From: Ascaris suum
Taxonomy: Eukaryota > Nematoda > Chromadorea > Rhabditida > Ascarididae
Assembly (NCBI GenBank): GCA_013433145.1
Contig: CM024170.1
Location: forward strand, 4,297,459 to 4,361,458
DNA: 64,000 nt
Reading direction: 5' to 3'
Part shown: piece by piece, positions 61,568 through 64,000 of the stretch
Layout of the letters: each line of letters begins with the position of its first letter
How positions within the stretch are numbered: position 1 is the stretch's first letter
Notes under the pieces: generated by a model
Told to the model about the DNA's origin: nothing
Seen by the model: the letters and a program-made list of their open reading frames with translations, nothing else
Database searches by the model: none
Program-made: the position numbers and the translations under genes

Positions 61568-64000
61568 TTGGAATGAATGCAATTCAGCACCATAAGATGT
61601 ACATTAAAACTTCTTATATGCCTATTAAAGTCACAGAAATTATACGTTGATGTTCAAAGTTCCTTCTGTAGCGGAAATGCTGATTACAATGGGCACAAGC
61701 AAGAGATTCTGAATGAGAAATAGTGGTTAGTTGGCAAAGAGCATGAGCTGAAACAATTCAGCTGGGTTCGTCAATTCGACGAGCAAATATCACGAATGTT
61801 TAGTAAACGATCGAGTCATTTAAATAAGAATTATCACATCGCAACAAATGTTTCGCAGGTTCTTTTGTTGTGAGAAGGTATTGTTGAAGTACGAATAAAT
61901 AAGCCAATTCTAATAGCTATCAACAAGCGCAAACAAATATCATAACTGTTCTTCAAATTGCATTAGAATCACGAAAACTTTACGCAATTACGCAAAATTC
62001 CATTTCAATAATTTACTATTCATGCAACAGAACTTCATTTAAGCTTAAATTTCCACATTCTAAATTTTTGACTATAACATATTTTTTCGAATAAGCTCAA
62101 CTAAGCATACAAAGGGTGCTTCTACTTGAAACATATAAGAGCGTGAAAAAAATGTCGAAAATTTCTTACTCGCTGTCATTGCACCTCAGTAAAACACTCC
62201 ATGGTTGCTTCGACATATATAACACAATATTGGAGTTTGCGCCTGCGCAAAGCCTACCATACATTGTAAGTTCTCTTTGATCCAAAAAGCTGCCTCATTT
62301 TGATCGTCAAAGCAAATCCATCAAAAATAGCAGCGTGAAGGAAGGGCAGATAGTTACAAGGGATAATCATAAGTCGTGATGGATGCGAAGATTCAGCAAA
62401 ATAGCATCGCTATATGGGAACTCATGAGAGGACAGTTAAGAGAATTGTATGCATTCCCAACATAGACCCTCTCCCCTCTCCCTTCTTCAACTCATCTACC
62501 ATTTACTCAACAACGGATTTGCATAAATCGAGTAAAAATTTCGTGATCGAAAACACATTGGTGCTCAGTGAAATGCAATTTCTTGACAAACGAAGTGATA
62601 AAGTGATTTATTTTCTAGCTAAGCAAAGCTATTTGAACTGCAATGCTACTGCAGTAAATCAGAGCTGATGAACGGACTGTCATTTCGTTGCTTCGAAAGA
62701 AGATGAATGCTAAGTGCAGCACAAAATTTGTTCCTGGTGCACACCTATACATCAATTGCACTAATCAGCAAGAGCAAAGCTACCACTTAAGCTTAGAAAA
62801 TAAGATTATGCACTTCGTTGGTGATAAGGATAGGTGAAACAATTCTCTACATATTTCTTCATATACGCTATTGTATGCTATTGATAGATTACGCATTTGA
62901 GCTTGTCATTATTATAAGTTCACATGTTGAGAAATATTGTTTCATCTTGCCATTTGTATTTGAAATGGTTGTGAATATAGCCTATCATAAGAGTAAAATA
63001 ATACTTATCAGTAACAGTGTTCTTTCGAAATTTCAATTGCAGTAGGCAAACTGATATGAATTTATCCTTAGGAAGTCGCAAACACAAATCTTTTTCACCA
63101 TTTGTTGTACTTCCTCCTCATAAAGGCGCTCCAACTTTTGTAATACTTTATATTTGATGGTACATGAAGGCGATTAATAACAGCGCCCATTTCGAGGAAA
63201 TTTTGAGTACCGTTGAATGAAGCTCACAAAATTCGACAACCGAATAGGATGTACTAAGTGGGTAGCGAGATTGAACGATTGTCGAGCAAGAGACAAGCAA
63301 GCACTCAACAAGTACGATAGGCACAATCAGTCGGCCTATCTATATTTTTTGCACCCATGCAAAAACGTTCCTCGTGTATTTAATTGGCAGTTTGCCTATC
63401 AGGCTAACAGCTTTTTGGCCATCGTTTTACGCCAACATGTAGAACTAATTCGAACATATGAAAATGCTCTATACTTTCATCGCTCATTAGCTACCTCGTC
63501 ACGTTCAACGTAATAAAAACACTTGTGGATATACTCGAGGAAGTGAAATAATGTCGAAAGATGGGTAGGGCTGTTGCTGAACAAAAAATCTTCTTGAATA
63601 TACTGCTATAAAATGCTCTACTGCTTAAAAGTTGGTCTAGTTATATGCAAAAGTAATTTGCGTCTTCTTCTCTTCGTTGCGAAGTTATGGTAAATGAATA
63701 TTGCATTGAGAATCACTGCATCGTTGAACTAATAATAAATGCTTAAAAATTTCTCTTATATATAGAAGTAATCAAAAGGCGAATAGAACACCTTACTAGT
63801 TTCAGCAGAGAAAATATTTAAGAACAAAAGAAATAAGATGACACTTGATATACTATACAATCAGAGTGGAAGCAGTTCATTTTCAAACAATGCTGTTGTG
63901 CAATCGGAAAGCGTTTTGTAATGTGCAACAAATGCTCTCTCGATGAACGAACAAAAGAAACATTGCATTGCATTCCGAACAAATTGTGCACACTATTCTC
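61568..64000. other. A+T-rich sequence, no gene seen
   Basis: No recognisable exon. The longest frame (63217-63513 plus, 98 codons) has no family resemblance and no splice context. Any gene continuing beyond the window edge could not be detected. Confidence 0.45.

Overview
The window looks like a gene-sparse, A+T-rich piece of a nematode nuclear genome, probably clade V and strongylid-like (the placement is inference). Three genes could be rebuilt exon by exon. They have small exons, introns of about 50 bp to 2.2 kb, pyrimidine-rich acceptors (TTTCAG, TTTAAG, TTTAAAG) and GTAAG/GTATGT-type donors. Two of them match nematode transcription factors known from C. elegans: gei-8 (the N-CoR/SMRT corepressor) and mxl-2 (Mlx-like bHLH-zipper). 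No prokaryotic features, rRNA, tRNA or CRISPR were seen.

Layout. (1) 1282-27465, minus strand: a complete 29-exon gei-8 gene of about 1820 codons, in frame throughout except for one missing base in exon 3 inside a Gln/Ala repeat. It encodes a Q-rich start, a coiled coil, the HDAC3-binding DAD/SANT1, a cysteine-rich module, SANT2, candidate CoRNR boxes, a GSITQGTP motif and a long Q/A then P/S-rich tail. (2) 27466-39861: a 12.4-kb divergent intergenic region. It holds an unclassified 5.6-kb structure (about 30017-35612) bounded by long inverted repeats of 350-535 bp whose outer ends are CpG/GAGA-rich; no transposase is visible inside. A possible small spliced unit lies within it. (3) 39878-42884, plus strand: a complete six-exon mxl-2-like gene (192 codons) with an AATAAA signal 138 bp downstream. 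(4) 42885-52686: a mostly empty stretch with a polypurine tract, a GACA microsatellite, a GC-rich unassigned segment and weak exon candidates. (5) 52687-57739, minus strand: a complete six-exon secreted C-type lectin (306 aa) with signal peptide, Thr-rich stretch, coiled coil and one CTLD carrying QPD. (6) 57740-64000: no recognised gene, but a phase-compatible two-exon, Cys- and Lys/Arg-rich candidate at 60952-61567.

Functional links. GEI-8 is expected to be a nuclear corepressor that brings HDAC3 to nuclear receptors. MXL-2 is expected to pair with a Mondo/MML-1-type partner on CACGTG E-boxes; one palindromic E-box lies in the intergenic region upstream of it. The lectin is secreted and unrelated in function. 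The two regulators diverge from the intergenic region that contains the inverted repeat, which is the most unusual feature of the window.
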